From Amycolatopsis arida (GTDB lineage Bacteria; Actinomycetota; Actinomycetes; Mycobacteriales; Pseudonocardiaceae): 64,000 nucleotides of DNA. The stretch covers positions 43,035-107,034 of the forward strand of contig NZ_FOWW01000014.1 in the NCBI RefSeq assembly GCF_900115565.1. The letters run 5' to 3'. Shown one piece after another: positions 27,631 to 37,988 of this stretch (positions within the stretch are counted from its first letter, which is position 1; each line of letters opens with the position of its first letter). The notes under the pieces were generated by a model. The model saw only the letters and a program-made list of their open reading frames with translations. It was not told the DNA's origin and did not search any database. A program made the translations under genes and the position numbers.

Positions 27631-29883
27631 ATGAGACGCGTACCGCACCGGCTCGCCCGCACCGCCGTCGTGGCCCTGCTGGCGATCGGCACGGCGGTGG
27701 CCGTGGCCACGCCGGCCCGCGCCGCCGGGAACCTGCGAGCCGAGTTCACCCTCGCCGGCACCGCCGGCCAGTACACCGTGACCAACACCGGCGGCGCCGC
27801 GGTCACCGGGTGGAGGATCACCTTCGAGCTGCCCACCGGCGTCACCGCGACCAGCGGCGAGCACGCGACGGTGAGCCAGTCCGGCACCCGGGTCACCCTG
27901 ACCCCCGCGTACTACATCGACACGCTGCGGCCGGGCCGGTCGACCCACCCCTACAACCCGACGTTCCGGCTCAGCGCGCCCGCGGAGCCGAGCAACTGCC
28001 GGGTGGACGACGCCCACTGCGACGGCTCCCCGGACACGCCGCCGGCGGCGCCGGCGAACCTGCGCGTCACCACGGTCACCACCACCGCGGTCGGCCTCGC
28101 CTGGGACGCCGCCCGACCCGGCTCGCTGCCGGTCGAGCGGTACGAGGTGTACCGGGACGGCACGCTCGCCCTGTCCACACCGGGAACCGGCGGCACGGTG
28201 ACCGGGTTGACCCCGAACACCGAGTACACGTTCACCGTCCTCGCCAGGGACCGGAAGGGCACCGCGTCGCCGGCGAGCACGCCCCGCACGGTGCGCACCA
28301 ACGACCCCGCCGACGACACCCGGCCACCCACCGCGCCGAGCGGACTGCGCGCGATCGCGGCGGAGTCGACCAGCGCCACGCTCGGCTGGACCGCGGCGAC
28401 CGACGACACCGGCGTGGTCGCCTACGACGTCCACCGGGACGGGCAGCTCGCCGCCACGGTCACCGGCACCTCGGCCGTGGTCACCGAGCTGGCACCGGCC
28501 ACCCGCTACACGTTCACCGTGCGGGCCAGGGACGGCTACGACAACGTCTCCCCCGCCAGCGCTCCGGTGACGGTGACCACGAAGGACGTCGTCACCGGGC
28601 ACGCCAAGGTCGGCTACTTCGTGCAGTGGGGCATCTACGGCCGCCAGTACTTCGTCCGCAACCTGGACACGACCGGCGCGGCGGCCCGGTTGACCCACCT
28701 CAACTACGCGTTCGGCAACATCGACCCGGTCGAGCTGACCTGCCTGCAGGGCGTCACCAAGGGCGTCTCGCCCGATCCGCAGGACCCGAACCAGGGTGAC
28801 GGCGCCGGCGACGCCGAGGCCGACTACGCCCGGCCGATGTCGGCCGCCCAGTCGGTGGACGGCGTGGCCGACACCGGGTGGGAGAAGCTGCGCGGCAACT
28901 TCAACCAGCTGCGCAAGCTCAAGGCCAAGCACCCGCACCTGAAGGTGTTGATCTCGCTCGGCGGGTGGACCTACTCGAAGTACTTCTCCGACGTGGCCGC
29001 CACCGACGCCGCGCGCAAGAAGTTCGTCAGCTCCTGCATCGACATCTACATCAAGGGCAACCTGCCCGTGTACAACGGCGCCGGTGGCCCGGGAGTCGCC
29101 GAGGGCATCTTCGACGGGATCGACCTCGACTGGGAGTGGCCGGGCGCCGAGGGGCATCCCGGCAACCACGTGCGCCCCGCCGACAAGGTGAACAACACGC
29201 TGCTGATCGCCGAGTTCCGCCGGCAACTCGACGAGCTGGGCGCGCGGACCGGCCAGCGGTACCAGCTCACCGCGTTCACCCCGGCCGACCCCGCCAAGAT
29301 CGACGCCGGCTGGGAGCTGGCGAAGGTGGCCCGCCACCTGGACATCGTCAACGTCCAGGGCTACGACTTCCACGGGTCGGGCAGCGACAACTCGTGGGAG
29401 CCGGGCCGGACCGGGCATCAGGGCAACCTGCACGTCGACCCGGACGACCCCTACGACGTCGAGTTCAGTGTGGACGGCGCGGTCGACGCCTACCTCGCCG
29501 CCGGGGTCCCGGCGCGCAAGCTCACCATCGGGCTGGCGTTCTACGGCCGCGGCTGGCAGGGCGTCGCCGACGGCGGCCGGCGCGGCGAGTGGCAGGCCGC
29601 CAACGGCGCGGCGCCGGGCCAGTTCGCCGAGGAGGCCGGCACCCGCGGCTACGCCAACCTGGTGGCGAGCGTGCCGAACTGCGCGGTGCACCACGACGAG
29701 GTCGCCGTGGCCACCTACTGCTACACCGGCGACGGCGGGCAGTGGTGGACGTTCGACGACACCTGGTCCATCGCCCGCAAGACCGCGTGGCTGCGGGAGA
29801 AGGGGCTGCTCGGCGTGATGATCTGGGAGATGTCCGGCGACACCGGCGCCCTGATGGGCGCGGTGCACACCGGCCTGCGCTGA
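27631..29883 (+). CDS. Secreted GH18 chitinase with CBM2-like and two fibronectin III domains
   Basis: The 750-residue protein has a signal peptide (residues 1-31), a CBM2-like carbohydrate-binding domain (about 33-134, with a Cys pair at NCRVDDAHC), two fibronectin type III modules (about 140-228 and 235-322), and a GH18 barrel (about 326-750). The catalytic motif is D495-G-I-D498-L-D500-W-E502, with E502 the acid. YFVQWGIYGR, LISLGGWTYSKYF and GVMIWEMSGD mark other barrel strands. It cleaves chitin outside the cell. ATG 27631 follows GGGGAG. Two DasR-type sites control it, and an 18-bp hairpin directly after the stop ends the transcript. Confidence 0.94.
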   Translation: MRRVPHRLARTAVVALLAIGTAVAVATPARAAGNLRAEFTLAGTAGQYTVTNTGGAAVTGWRITFELPTGVTATSGEHATVSQSGTRVTLTPAYYIDTLRPGRSTHPYNPTFRLSAPAEPSNCRVDDAHCDGSPDTPPAAPANLRVTTVTTTAVGLAWDAARPGSLPVERYEVYRDGTLALSTPGTGGTVTGLTPNTEYTFTVLARDRKGTASPASTPRTVRTNDPADDTRPPTAPSGLRAIAAESTSATLGWTAATDDTGVVAYDVHRDGQLAATVTGTSAVVTELAPATRYTFTVRARDGYDNVSPASAPVTVTTKDVVTGHAKVGYFVQWGIYGRQYFVRNLDTTGAAARLTHLNYAFGNIDPVELTCLQGVTKGVSPDPQDPNQGDGAGDAEADYARPMSAAQSVDGVADTGWEKLRGNFNQLRKLKAKHPHLKVLISLGGWTYSKYFSDVAATDAARKKFVSSCIDIYIKGNLPVYNGAGGPGVAEGIFDGIDLDWEWPGAEGHPGNHVRPADKVNNTLLIAEFRRQLDELGARTGQRYQLTAFTPADPAKIDAGWELAKVARHLDIVNVQGYDFHGSGSDNSWEPGRTGHQGNLHVDPDDPYDVEFSVDGAVDAYLAAGVPARKLTIGLAFYGRGWQGVADGGRRGEWQAANGAAPGQFAEEAGTRGYANLVASVPNCAVHHDEVAVATYCYTGDGGQWWTFDDTWSIARKTAWLREKGLLGVMIWEMSGDTGALMGAVHTGLR

Positions 29884-29884
29884 G

Positions 29885-29930
29885 CCGGGCTCACCACCCG
29901 GCAGCGGCGGCAGCCGGGTGGTGAGCCCGG
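29885..29930 (+). terminator. Perfect 18-bp stem terminator after the chitinase
   Basis: Arms 29885-29902 and 29913-29930 are exact reverse complements around a 10-nt loop, starting 1 bp after the TGA. Confidence 0.8.
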
Positions 29931-29976
29931 CGGGCCCGGCCGGCGCACGTCGGGGGGTGAGCGCGCCGGCCGGGGT

Positions 29977-30225
29977 CTACACGCGGGCCAGATACCGGCC
30001 GATCTCGTCGAGCGCCGCCGTCAACTCGCACCGCGCGCCGTGGGCCGCCTCCGCCCGGACCAGCCCGAGGCTCGCGAGGTGGATGTGTTCCTGGTCGGTG
30101 ATGGCATGGAGCCGAACGCTGACGAGGACGCACCGGCTCATCACCTGGTACAGGGTGTCGCGCAGCACGTCGACGTCGTGGCACGCCTCGATCAGGGCCC
30201 ACTTGAGCTCGACGACGTCCTTCAC
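29977..30225 (-). CDS. Small helical protein, last gene of the tiny-gene operon
   Basis: This 82-residue product (VKDVVELKWALIEACHDVDVLRDTLYQV to IGRYLARV) is helical, with two Cys (EACHD, SRCVL) and a third in GARCEL. I do not recognise a family. GTG 30225 lies 4 bp after the stop of the preceding 71-aa gene, so translation is probably coupled. Upstream in-frame starts would run back through the neighbour and give low-quality residues. Being last of four very short genes divergent from an XRE/DUF397 pair suggests a shared role with them. Confidence 0.5.
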   Translation of the reverse strand: MKDVVELKWALIEACHDVDVLRDTLYQVMSRCVLVSVRLHAITDQEHIHLASLGLVRAEAAHGARCELTAALDEIGRYLARV

Positions 30226-30229
30226 GCGG

Positions 30230-30445
30230 TCATCCGTCCTGGGCGTGGTGCCGACACACCGGGCACACCGGATGGCCGGTCGTGTCGTCGCCGATCGGGG
30301 TGACCCTGGCGCCGCAGTACGCCCGCCAGCCGGGGCCGGTGCCACCGTCGGTTCCGCCCACGTGCTGGCGCCACTCCTCGTCGTCGTACACCCAGTGCAA
30401 CCGGCTCGACGGGTCGCCGCTCGGGAACTCCGACATCCAGGGCAT
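30230..30445 (-). CDS. Zinc-ribbon-like mini-protein 2
   Basis: This 71-residue product contains RAYCGARV and GHPVCPVCRHH, so Cys, then HxxC and CxxC, which fits a zinc ribbon or zinc-binding knuckle. The first half is acidic and aromatic (LHWVYDDEEWRQHVGG). The start ATG overlaps the previous gene's stop (TGATG), so the two are coupled. Function is unknown. Similar tiny Cys-rich proteins are common beside actinobacterial XRE/DUF397 loci. Confidence 0.6.
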   Translation of the reverse strand: MPWMSEFPSGDPSSRLHWVYDDEEWRQHVGGTDGGTGPGWRAYCGARVTPIGDDTTGHPVCPVCRHHAQDG

Positions 30446-30669
30446 CACGCCACCGCCCACGGCGTGGTACTGACCGCGACGACACCGAGGCAGCCGGGGC
30501 ACATCGACAGCCTGGCGAGACCGTCGGCCGAGGCGAGGATGTGTGACCGCCGGTGCTCGGTTCCGCACGCGGCCCTGATCCAGTCCGCCCGCGGGTTCAC
30601 CGCGTCCGCCTCGCGGTAGTAGTGGACCGCGCCGTCGTCCCGGCACACCCGAGCGATGCGGCCGGTCAC
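30445..30669 (-). CDS. Zinc-ribbon-like mini-protein 1
   Basis: This 74-residue product has RAACGTEHRRSH and SMCPGCLG, again a Cys/His group followed by CPxC, plus VCRDDGAVHYY near the N-terminus. The spacing resembles that of its 71-aa neighbour, so the two could be diverged relatives or partners. Its GTG start overlaps the upstream gene by 4 nt (GTGA) and its stop overlaps the downstream start. No function can be named. Confidence 0.6.
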   Translation of the reverse strand: MTGRIARVCRDDGAVHYYREADAVNPRADWIRAACGTEHRRSHILASADGLARLSMCPGCLGVVAVSTTPWAVA

Positions 30670-30851
30670 CGGGAATCACGCCGGTCGACCGGCTGGTTCG
30701 GCGCCCGGAGGACGGCGGTGACAGCCCGCACGACGGCCGTGACCCGCTCCATGTGCTCCTCCTCGTCCGTGCGAGCTCTCGGCCTGACCAGCGCGTGCAC
30801 AAGGAGGAGCAGGACGAACAGCACGAGCAGCGGGAACAGAGTCTCGACCAC
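30666..30851 (-). CDS. Single-pass membrane mini-protein, first gene of the tiny operon
   Basis: This 61-residue product starts with one strong membrane helix (VVETLFPLLVLFVLLLLVHALV) and then a basic, helical cytoplasmic tail (RPRARTDEEEHMERVTAVVRAVTAVLRA). The ribosome binding site AGGAGG lies 7 nt before GTG 30851. The earlier GTG at 30860 overlaps that site and is unlikely. It heads four coupled genes on the minus strand, divergent from the XRE regulator, with tandem palindromes between them. Confidence 0.6.
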   Translation of the reverse strand: MVETLFPLLVLFVLLLLVHALVRPRARTDEEEHMERVTAVVRAVTAVLRAPNQPVDRRDSR

Positions 30852-30900
30852 CGTAGCCACCTCCTGTCGCTATGGTTTACTTGTCTCTACCTCGTGGCTT

Positions 30901-30937
30901 CGTTGCCGCAACGGTCGCACCGTTGCAGCAACGGTGC
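30901..30937. promoter_or_regulatory. Tandem palindromic operators between the tiny operon and the XRE gene
   Basis: Site 1 (30901-30913) is CGTTGC-C-GCAACG. Site 2 (30917-30937) has the same core, CGTTGC-A-GCAACG, extended to perfect 10-bp arms. The cores start 20 bp apart, about two helical turns, so dimers would bind on one face. The XRE regulator is the obvious candidate to bind here and act on both directions. Confidence 0.65.
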
Positions 30938-30967
30938 AACTGCACTCACCCTAACGGAGGTATTGAC

Positions 30968-31819
30968 GTGCCACGGCGATCTCCAGGAGCGAAGGCCAAG
31001 CGGCTAGCCCGCGAACTCGCCGCCGATCGTGATCGCGTTGGCCTGAACCTTCGCGAGGCCGCCGAGGCGATGGGCTGGGACAAGTCCACGTTGAGCCGGA
31101 TCGAGACCGGCAAACGGAACATGTCCTACGAGGAGGCCGTGCAGCTCATAGGTCTGTATAAGGTCAGCGGCGACAGGCGCGACCGGCTTCTCAACATGGC
31201 TCGGACGATGCACGAAGCCGGCTGGTGGGAACAGGGTCTCCGCGGGCTACCAGCAGACACCAGCTCGCTGGCCGACTACGAGTCGGAGGCGAAGCGGATC
31301 ACGAACTGGGCGCCGCTGATGATCCCTGGCCTGCTCCAAACGATGGAGTACGGGCGAACGTGGATGCTCGCCGACGGCCTGGACCCCGAGGATGTCGAGG
31401 TTCGGCTGACGGCCAGGCTCCGGCGCCAACACATCCTGACCGGCGACGTGCAGTACGCCGCGTTCATCGGCGAGCCGGCATTGCACGCCGAGGTCGGCGG
31501 ACTGCAGGTGCTGTCCACGCAGCTTGGCGCACTGCTCGACATGGCCCAACGGCCGAACGTCACCATCCGCGTCGTGCCATCCCGGGTTGGCGCTCACCGT
31601 GGCCAACTCGGCGGCTTCCTGGCCCTGGAGTTCGACGAGTTCAGCCCGGTCGTGCACGTCGAACTTGTCAGGTCAGGCGTGTTCCTGGACGACACCACGC
31701 TCACCGACCCGTACATGGAGGCGCTGACCCACCTGTCTCGTGTTGCGATGGGTGAGACAGAATCGCTGCGCACTATCACCGCAACCAAGGGCGAGGTGGA
31801 CAGCAGGTGGACCAGCTGA
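30968..31819 (+). CDS. XRE family regulator with DUF5753 (WhiJ/Scr1-like)
   Basis: The 283-residue protein has a basic N-terminus and an XRE HTH (about 20-75, GLNLREAAEAMGWDKSTLSRIETGKR). A DUF5753 domain follows from about 95 to the end (LADYESEAKRITNWAPLMIPGLLQTMEY, then TIRVVPSRVGAHRGQLGGFLALEF). This is the large actinobacterial family that includes WhiJ of Streptomyces and that often pairs with a small DUF397 protein, as here. GTG 30968 follows GGAGG. Members act in development or as antitoxin-like regulators of an adjacent small partner. Tandem palindromes upstream suggest autoregulation. Confidence 0.9.
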   Translation: MPRRSPGAKAKRLARELAADRDRVGLNLREAAEAMGWDKSTLSRIETGKRNMSYEEAVQLIGLYKVSGDRRDRLLNMARTMHEAGWWEQGLRGLPADTSSLADYESEAKRITNWAPLMIPGLLQTMEYGRTWMLADGLDPEDVEVRLTARLRRQHILTGDVQYAAFIGEPALHAEVGGLQVLSTQLGALLDMAQRPNVTIRVVPSRVGAHRGQLGGFLALEFDEFSPVVHVELVRSGVFLDDTTLTDPYMEALTHLSRVAMGETESLRTITATKGEVDSRWTS

Positions 31820-31980
31820 CCGGTTGGAGGACGTCCAGCTACTCGGACAGTGGATCGCAGTGCGTGGAGGTAGCACACCGCGCCGACGCCTGGTTGGTGC
31901 GGGACACCAAGGACCGCGACGGCGGCGCCCTGGCCGTGCCCGCGGTCGCCTGGAAGGCGTTCCTCGACGGCATCCGCTGA
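31807..31980 (+). CDS. DUF397 protein
   Basis: The 57-residue protein reads LTGWRTSSYSDSGSQCVEVA, then WLVRDTKDRDGGAL and WKAFLDGIR, which are the hallmark blocks of DUF397 (W-x-KSSYS-x3-G-x-CVEVA and VRDSKD). It starts at GTG 31807, overlapping the XRE stop by 13 nt, after a GAGGTGGA site. The XRE/DUF397 pairing is a recurring actinobacterial module, in which the DUF397 partner modulates or titrates the regulator. It is too short for most gene callers with long length cut-offs. Confidence 0.88.
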   Translation: MDQLTGWRTSSYSDSGSQCVEVAHRADAWLVRDTKDRDGGALAVPAVAWKAFLDGIR

Positions 31981-32105
31981 CTCCGAGCACCGCGGCGTCC
32001 CCGGCACCCCTCGGCCGGGGACGCCTCCGTCCGGATGTCACCGGCGGCAGGTGGACGACCGTGGTCGCGTCGCCGATCGACTGACAGGATCGCGCCCACC
32101 ATCGC

Positions 32106-32136
32106 TTGACCTGGAGTCAACTGGAGGTGCGACCGT
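32106..32136 (+). promoter_or_regulatory. MerR-type promoter (19-bp spacer, internal dyad) before the N-acetyltransferase
   Basis: A -35 box TTGACC (32106-32111) and a weak -10 GACCGT (32131-32136) are 19 bp apart. The spacer and -35 hold an imperfect palindrome at 32109-32128 with matching ACCT..AGT..ACT..AGGT positions, the layout that MerR-family activators use. The -10 ends 6 nt before ATG 32143, so the mRNA should be leaderless. Confidence 0.5.
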
Positions 32137-32142
32137 GGTGTC

Positions 32143-33012
32143 ATGACCCAGTCACCACACCCGGCTCCACACCCGGAGTGGGAGTCCGGCGCACTCGACC
32201 TCGACGCCTACCTGAACCGGATCGGGCAACCGCGCCGCGCCCCTTCGGCCGACGCGCTGCGCGCACTGCAGGAGGCGCACGTCCGGGCGATCCCCTTCGA
32301 GAACGTCGAGCCCTTCACGGGCCGGAGCCCTGAGCTGACGTTGGAGGCGATCACCGCGAAGCTGGTCCGCCGGAGCCGGGGCGGCTACTGCTACGAGCAC
32401 GCCCTGCTCTTCGCGGCCGCGGCCGAGCGACTGGGCTACCCGGTGCGGCGACTGATGGCCAGGGTGCAGCCGAACCGGCCGGGTCCGCACACGCACATGA
32501 CGCTGGTGGTGCGGGCCGACGGGGTGGACCACCTGGTCGATCCCGGGTTCGGCGCCGGGATGCTGCACCCGATGCCGCTGGTGGACGGCGCCGTAATGGA
32601 CCAGGCAGGGTGGAAGCACCGGCTCACTCAGGACGGTGCGCTGTGGACGCTGGAGAGGCGGACCGCGGATGGCTGGGAGGCGCTGCACGCCTTCGACGAG
32701 ACGGCGCGGCGACCGATCGACTACGAGGTGGCCAACCACTACGTCGCCAACCACCCGCGGTCCCCGTTCAGCGGCCGCCTGGTGGTGATGCGGTTGGCGC
32801 CCGGGATCAGCCGCCGGCTGGTGGGTGACGAGCTCACCGTGGAGCGCGCCGACGGCCGGGTCGAGCGGCGCACCGTGCCACCCGGCGCGCTGGACGCCAC
32901 GCTGCGCGGGCTCGATGTCGTACTCGACCCCGCGGAGCTGGCCGCCGCGCTCGCCCGGTACCTGGGGGACCGGGCGAGCGCCGGCGACCTCGACCGACCC
33001 GCCACCCGCTGA
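32143..33012 (+). CDS. nat: Arylamine N-acetyltransferase
   Basis: The 289-residue enzyme has the NAT catalytic triad: C83 in RGGYCYEHALLF, H118 in GPHTHMTLVV, and D133 in HLVDPGFGAG. The preceding IPFENVEPFTG and LVRRSRGGYC match family blocks. NATs transfer acetyl or other acyl groups from CoA to arylamines, hydrazines and related amines in the cytosol, with amide-forming relatives in ansamycin biosynthesis. There is no ribosome binding site; a MerR-type promoter is placed for a leaderless start. A flavin-fold gene follows 13 bp later. Confidence 0.92.
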   Translation: MTQSPHPAPHPEWESGALDLDAYLNRIGQPRRAPSADALRALQEAHVRAIPFENVEPFTGRSPELTLEAITAKLVRRSRGGYCYEHALLFAAAAERLGYPVRRLMARVQPNRPGPHTHMTLVVRADGVDHLVDPGFGAGMLHPMPLVDGAVMDQAGWKHRLTQDGALWTLERRTADGWEALHAFDETARRPIDYEVANHYVANHPRSPFSGRLVVMRLAPGISRRLVGDELTVERADGRVERRTVPPGALDATLRGLDVVLDPAELAAALARYLGDRASAGDLDRPATR

Positions 33013-33025
33013 GGAGGAACCGGAC

Positions 33026-33454
33026 ATGACCACCTTGACCGACGCCGAGATCGCCTACCTGGCCGGCCAGCCGCTCGGCCGGCTCGCGACCGTCGGTCCG
33101 CACGCCCGGCCGCACGTGGTCCCGGTGGGCTTCGACTACGACCCGGAGCGCGGGACCCTCGTGATCGGCAGCGTCGCCGACATGGCCGCGAGCAAGAAGT
33201 TCCGGGACGCCGCGCGCCGACCGGACGTCGCCTTCCTCGTCGACGACCTGGCGTCGACGAACCCGTGGCGGCCGCGGGGCATCGAGATCCGCGGCAGGGC
33301 CGAGACCCACGCCGAGGGTGGCGCGGAGATCGGCCGCCGGCTCGGTGCGTCGTTCCCGTTCGACGCCGGGTGGATCGAGATCCACCCGCGCCGGGTCGTG
33401 TCCTGGGGCATCGACGGCGACTCCTACGAGCTGTCGGCCCGCGACGTGGCCTGA
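33026..33454 (+). CDS. PPOX-class F420-dependent oxidoreductase
   Basis: The 142-residue protein begins LTDAEIAYLAGQPLGRLATVGPHARPHVVPVGFDYD, which is the split-barrel start of the PPOX family, and ends IEIHPRRVVSWGIDGDSYELSARDV, a tail seen in F420-dependent members. It should bind F420 or FMN and reduce an unknown small molecule. It follows GAGGAGG and is co-transcribed with the N-acetyltransferase. Its last 31 nt overlap the convergent TetR gene. Confidence 0.88.
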   Translation: MTTLTDAEIAYLAGQPLGRLATVGPHARPHVVPVGFDYDPERGTLVIGSVADMAASKKFRDAARRPDVAFLVDDLASTNPWRPRGIEIRGRAETHAEGGAEIGRRLGASFPFDAGWIEIHPRRVVSWGIDGDSYELSARDVA

Positions 33455-34233
33455 CCGGCGCGGGCGATCGCCGCGTCGATGCCGTCCAGCAGGAGGCCCA
33501 GCCCGGCGAGGAACGTCGCGCCGGTCTCCCGCTCCAGGTACCCCTCGTCGGGGCCGAGGTCGGCCGGCGGGTCGGCCCGCTGCAGCCACGTCAGCGCCGG
33601 GTACCGGGTGGCGATGTCGGGCACGACCTCCAGCAGCAGTCCGGCCCTGGTGCGCCACCAGTCCTCCTCGGCGGCCCCGGTCTCGCGCTCGGCCCCGCGC
33701 GCCTCCGCGACCACCTGCGCCGCCCCGCGGACCACGTGGAACAGCGTCCCCACCACGCGGCGCAGCACCCCGGCGGGCAGCCCGGTCTCCCGCAGGATCC
33801 GCACCAGCGCCTCGACCAGGGCGTACTCGTGGGGCCCCAGCACCGGCCGGGCCGGCGACACCTCCAGCATCCACGGGTGCCGCAGGTAGCACCGCCACAG
33901 CTGCTCGGCCCACGCCGTCACCGCGGCCCGCCAGTCCAGCCCCGGCTCGACGTCGGGCACCTCGCCGAGCGCGTGGTCGTACATCAGGTCGACCAGCTCG
34001 CCCTTGTTCGGCACGTAGGTGTAGAGCGCCATCGCGGTGCGGCCGAGCCGCTCCCCCACCGCGCGCATCGACAGCCCGGCCATGCCGTCGGCGTCGGCCA
34101 CCTCGATCGCCGCCGCCACGATCATGTCGATGGTCAGCCCCGGCTTCGGTCCCGGGCGTGTCGCGACGGGCTCCGTGCGCCACAGCAACGCCATCGCGCG
34201 GCGGCTGTCGCCCCGGCCCGCGTAGACCACCAC
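33424..34233 (-). CDS. TetR family regulator with TetR-type C-terminal domain
   Basis: The 269-residue protein has an HTH at about residues 40-75 (TIDMIVAAAIEVADADGMAGLSMRAVGERLG, then RTAMALYTYVPNKGELVDLMYDHALG) and a C-terminal domain of the tetracycline-repressor type (HPWMLEVSPARPVLGPHEYALVEALVRIL). GTG 34233 sits 5 nt after AAGGAGG. It is divergent from the UvrA-like gene with a short AT-rich gap containing an inverted repeat. This regulator/UvrA-like pairing is typical of DNA-binding-drug self-resistance loci. It probably represses both genes until a ligand binds. Confidence 0.88.
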   Translation of the reverse strand: MVVYAGRGDSRRAMALLWRTEPVATRPGPKPGLTIDMIVAAAIEVADADGMAGLSMRAVGERLGRTAMALYTYVPNKGELVDLMYDHALGEVPDVEPGLDWRAAVTAWAEQLWRCYLRHPWMLEVSPARPVLGPHEYALVEALVRILRETGLPAGVLRRVVGTLFHVVRGAAQVVAEARGAERETGAAEEDWWRTRAGLLLEVVPDIATRYPALTWLQRADPPADLGPDEGYLERETGATFLAGLGLLLDGIDAAIARAGQATSRADSS

Positions 34234-34285
34234 GTGCGCCTCCTTCTCGTCCGAGACTGGCGAAAAAGCCGTGGGTGCTATCTCT

Positions 34286-34300
34286 TTACCGTGTAAGGTA
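34286..34300. promoter_or_regulatory. Candidate TetR operator
   Basis: TTAC-CGT-GTAA (34286-34296) overlaps TACC-N6-GGTA (34287-34300) in the AT-rich gap between the TetR gene and the UvrA-like gene. Either dyad could bind a TetR dimer. TAAGGT within it may be the -10 box of the UvrA-like gene. Confidence 0.5.
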
Positions 34301-34336
34301 TCAGCGTTCCCCCGGCTCACCCAGGAAGGATGCCGC

Positions 34337-36664
<2,328 letters not shown>

Positions 36665-36731
36665 GCGGTCTCGCCGAGCCCGGCCCGCCGCCAGGTGGGC
36701 CCGGCTGGGCGGGCGGCCCGGGACGAGGCGG

Positions 36732-37538
36732 TCACATGACCCAGCGGCGGAAGCTGCCCTCGGCGTTGATCACCTGCCCGGTGATCCACTGGCTCTCGTC
36801 GGACGCGAGCCACCGGACCAGGCGGGCGACCTCGTCCGGTCGTGCCCACCGCCCGGCGGGAAGGGCGCGGCCGACGCGCTCGGCGAGGTCGGGGTCCGCC
36901 CATCCGGTGTCGACCGGCCCGGGGTTGACCGTGTTGACGGTGATCCCGCGGTCGACCAACGCGTCGGACAGCGTGAGGGTCATCTGGTGGATGGCGCCCT
37001 TGCTGATCGCGTAGGGCAGCTCCTGGCTCATCGGGGCCAGGTTCTGGCCGGAGGTGAACAGGATGACCCGCCCGCCGGCCCGCCGGTCGTCGTGCGCCGC
37101 GGCGAAGGCCTGGGCCAGCAGCACGCTCGCGCGGGCGTTCACCGCCCAGGTGCGGTCCAACTCGGCCGCGGTGACCTCGGCGAGGCTCTGGTTCGAGCCG
37201 CGCGCGTGGTTGGCCACCACCACGTCCACCGCGCCGAACGCCCGCACGGCCGTGCCGACCACCAACTCGGGCGCCCGCGGGTCGGCGAGGTCGGCGGCCA
37301 CGTGCCGGAGGCGAGGTCCCTCGCCACCCAGCGACTCCACGATGCCCGCGTCACCACCGGGATCGGCACCCCACGGCTGTTCCGCGTCGGCCGGCGACCA
37401 CGAGTGCACCAGCACCGAAGCACCGGCCGCCAGCAGCTCCGCGGCCACCGCGAAGCCGATCCCGGCCCGGCGACTGGCGCCGGTCACCACCGCGACCCGA
37501 CCCTCCAACGGCCGGACCCCGACCTCGTCCCGCTCCAT
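36732..37538 (-). CDS. Short-chain dehydrogenase/reductase (SDR)
   Basis: The 268-residue enzyme has the cofactor site [22 protein letters not shown], the structural motif VVANHAR (in place of NNAG), and the active site with Ser in LFTSGQN and Y-x3-K in [12 protein letters not shown]. The C-terminal [35 protein letters not shown] is typical of SDR oxidoreductases of the FabG-like group. The unusual VVANHAR and the inserted region after strand 2 (about residues 50-75) suggest divergence. It stands alone, convergent with the UvrA-like gene. The substrate is unknown. Confidence 0.88.
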   Translation of the reverse strand: MERDEVGVRPLEGRVAVVTGASRRAGIGFAVAAELLAAGASVLVHSWSPADAEQPWGADPGGDAGIVESLGGEGPRLRHVAADLADPRAPELVVGTAVRAFGAVDVVVANHARGSNQSLAEVTAAELDRTWAVNARASVLLAQAFAAAHDDRRAGGRVILFTSGQNLAPMSQELPYAISKGAIHQMTLTLSDALVDRGITVNTVNPGPVDTGWADPDLAERVGRALPAGRWARPDEVARLVRWLASDESQWITGQVINAEGSFRRWVM

Positions 37539-37613
37539 GCGCCGGACGGTAGCCCCAGCCTCCGCTCGCCACGAGCGGTTTTCGCCGACTCGCGCCCGCT
37601 CGCGGCTAGAGGG

Positions 37614-37988
37614 TCAGGAGTCGCGCCACTCCACCGCACTCGGTAGCCGGCCGCCGGAGGTGACGAACTCGACCAGGGCCGCCCGGAACCGATCGATCGA
37701 AACCCCCGAGCCGGCGGGGAAGCCACCTTCGGACTCACCCGCCGGAGAGTCCGGATGACCCACCGAGTAGACATATGCTTCCTCGCCGGAAAAGAGCAGG
37801 TAGCCGTAGTCGTTCTGGACGAGCACGTCCAGAACGGACGCGCCGTTCTCGGACTGGATCGATCCCTCGCCCGCTTCGGGACGGCGCAGCAGTGCGACCA
37901 GACGGTCCACGTCCTCCTCGGTAGCCACGGTGAAGTGCTCGCCGCCACCATCGGCGCCGTCGACCGGCACAGAAACAGCCCAGGTCAT
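37614..37988 (-). CDS. Imm1 family immunity protein
   Basis: The 124-residue acidic protein matches the Imm1 pattern: TEEDVDRLVALLRR, LDVLVQNDYGYLLFSGEEAYVYSVG, and the end VSIDRFRAALVEFVTSGGRLPSAVEW. Imm1 members neutralise nucleic-acid-targeting deaminase toxins of the SCP1.201 group, and such a toxin gene lies immediately upstream. The ATG at 37988 overlaps the expected toxin stop as ATGA, and a GAGGGG site lies upstream. The frame is fully open with no defect, so immunity may be kept even though the toxin is broken. Confidence 0.8.
   Translation of the reverse strand: MTWAVSVPVDGADGGGEHFTVATEEDVDRLVALLRRPEAGEGSIQSENGASVLDVLVQNDYGYLLFSGEEAYVYSVGHPDSPAGESEGGFPAGSGVSIDRFRAALVEFVTSGGRLPSAVEWRDS

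Noticed and set aside
36665..36731. Possible hairpin between the UvrA-like gene and the SDR gene
   Set aside because: Arms are imperfect (AGCCCGGCCC against GGGCCCGGCT) and the region is GC-rich throughout, so a chance match is likely.
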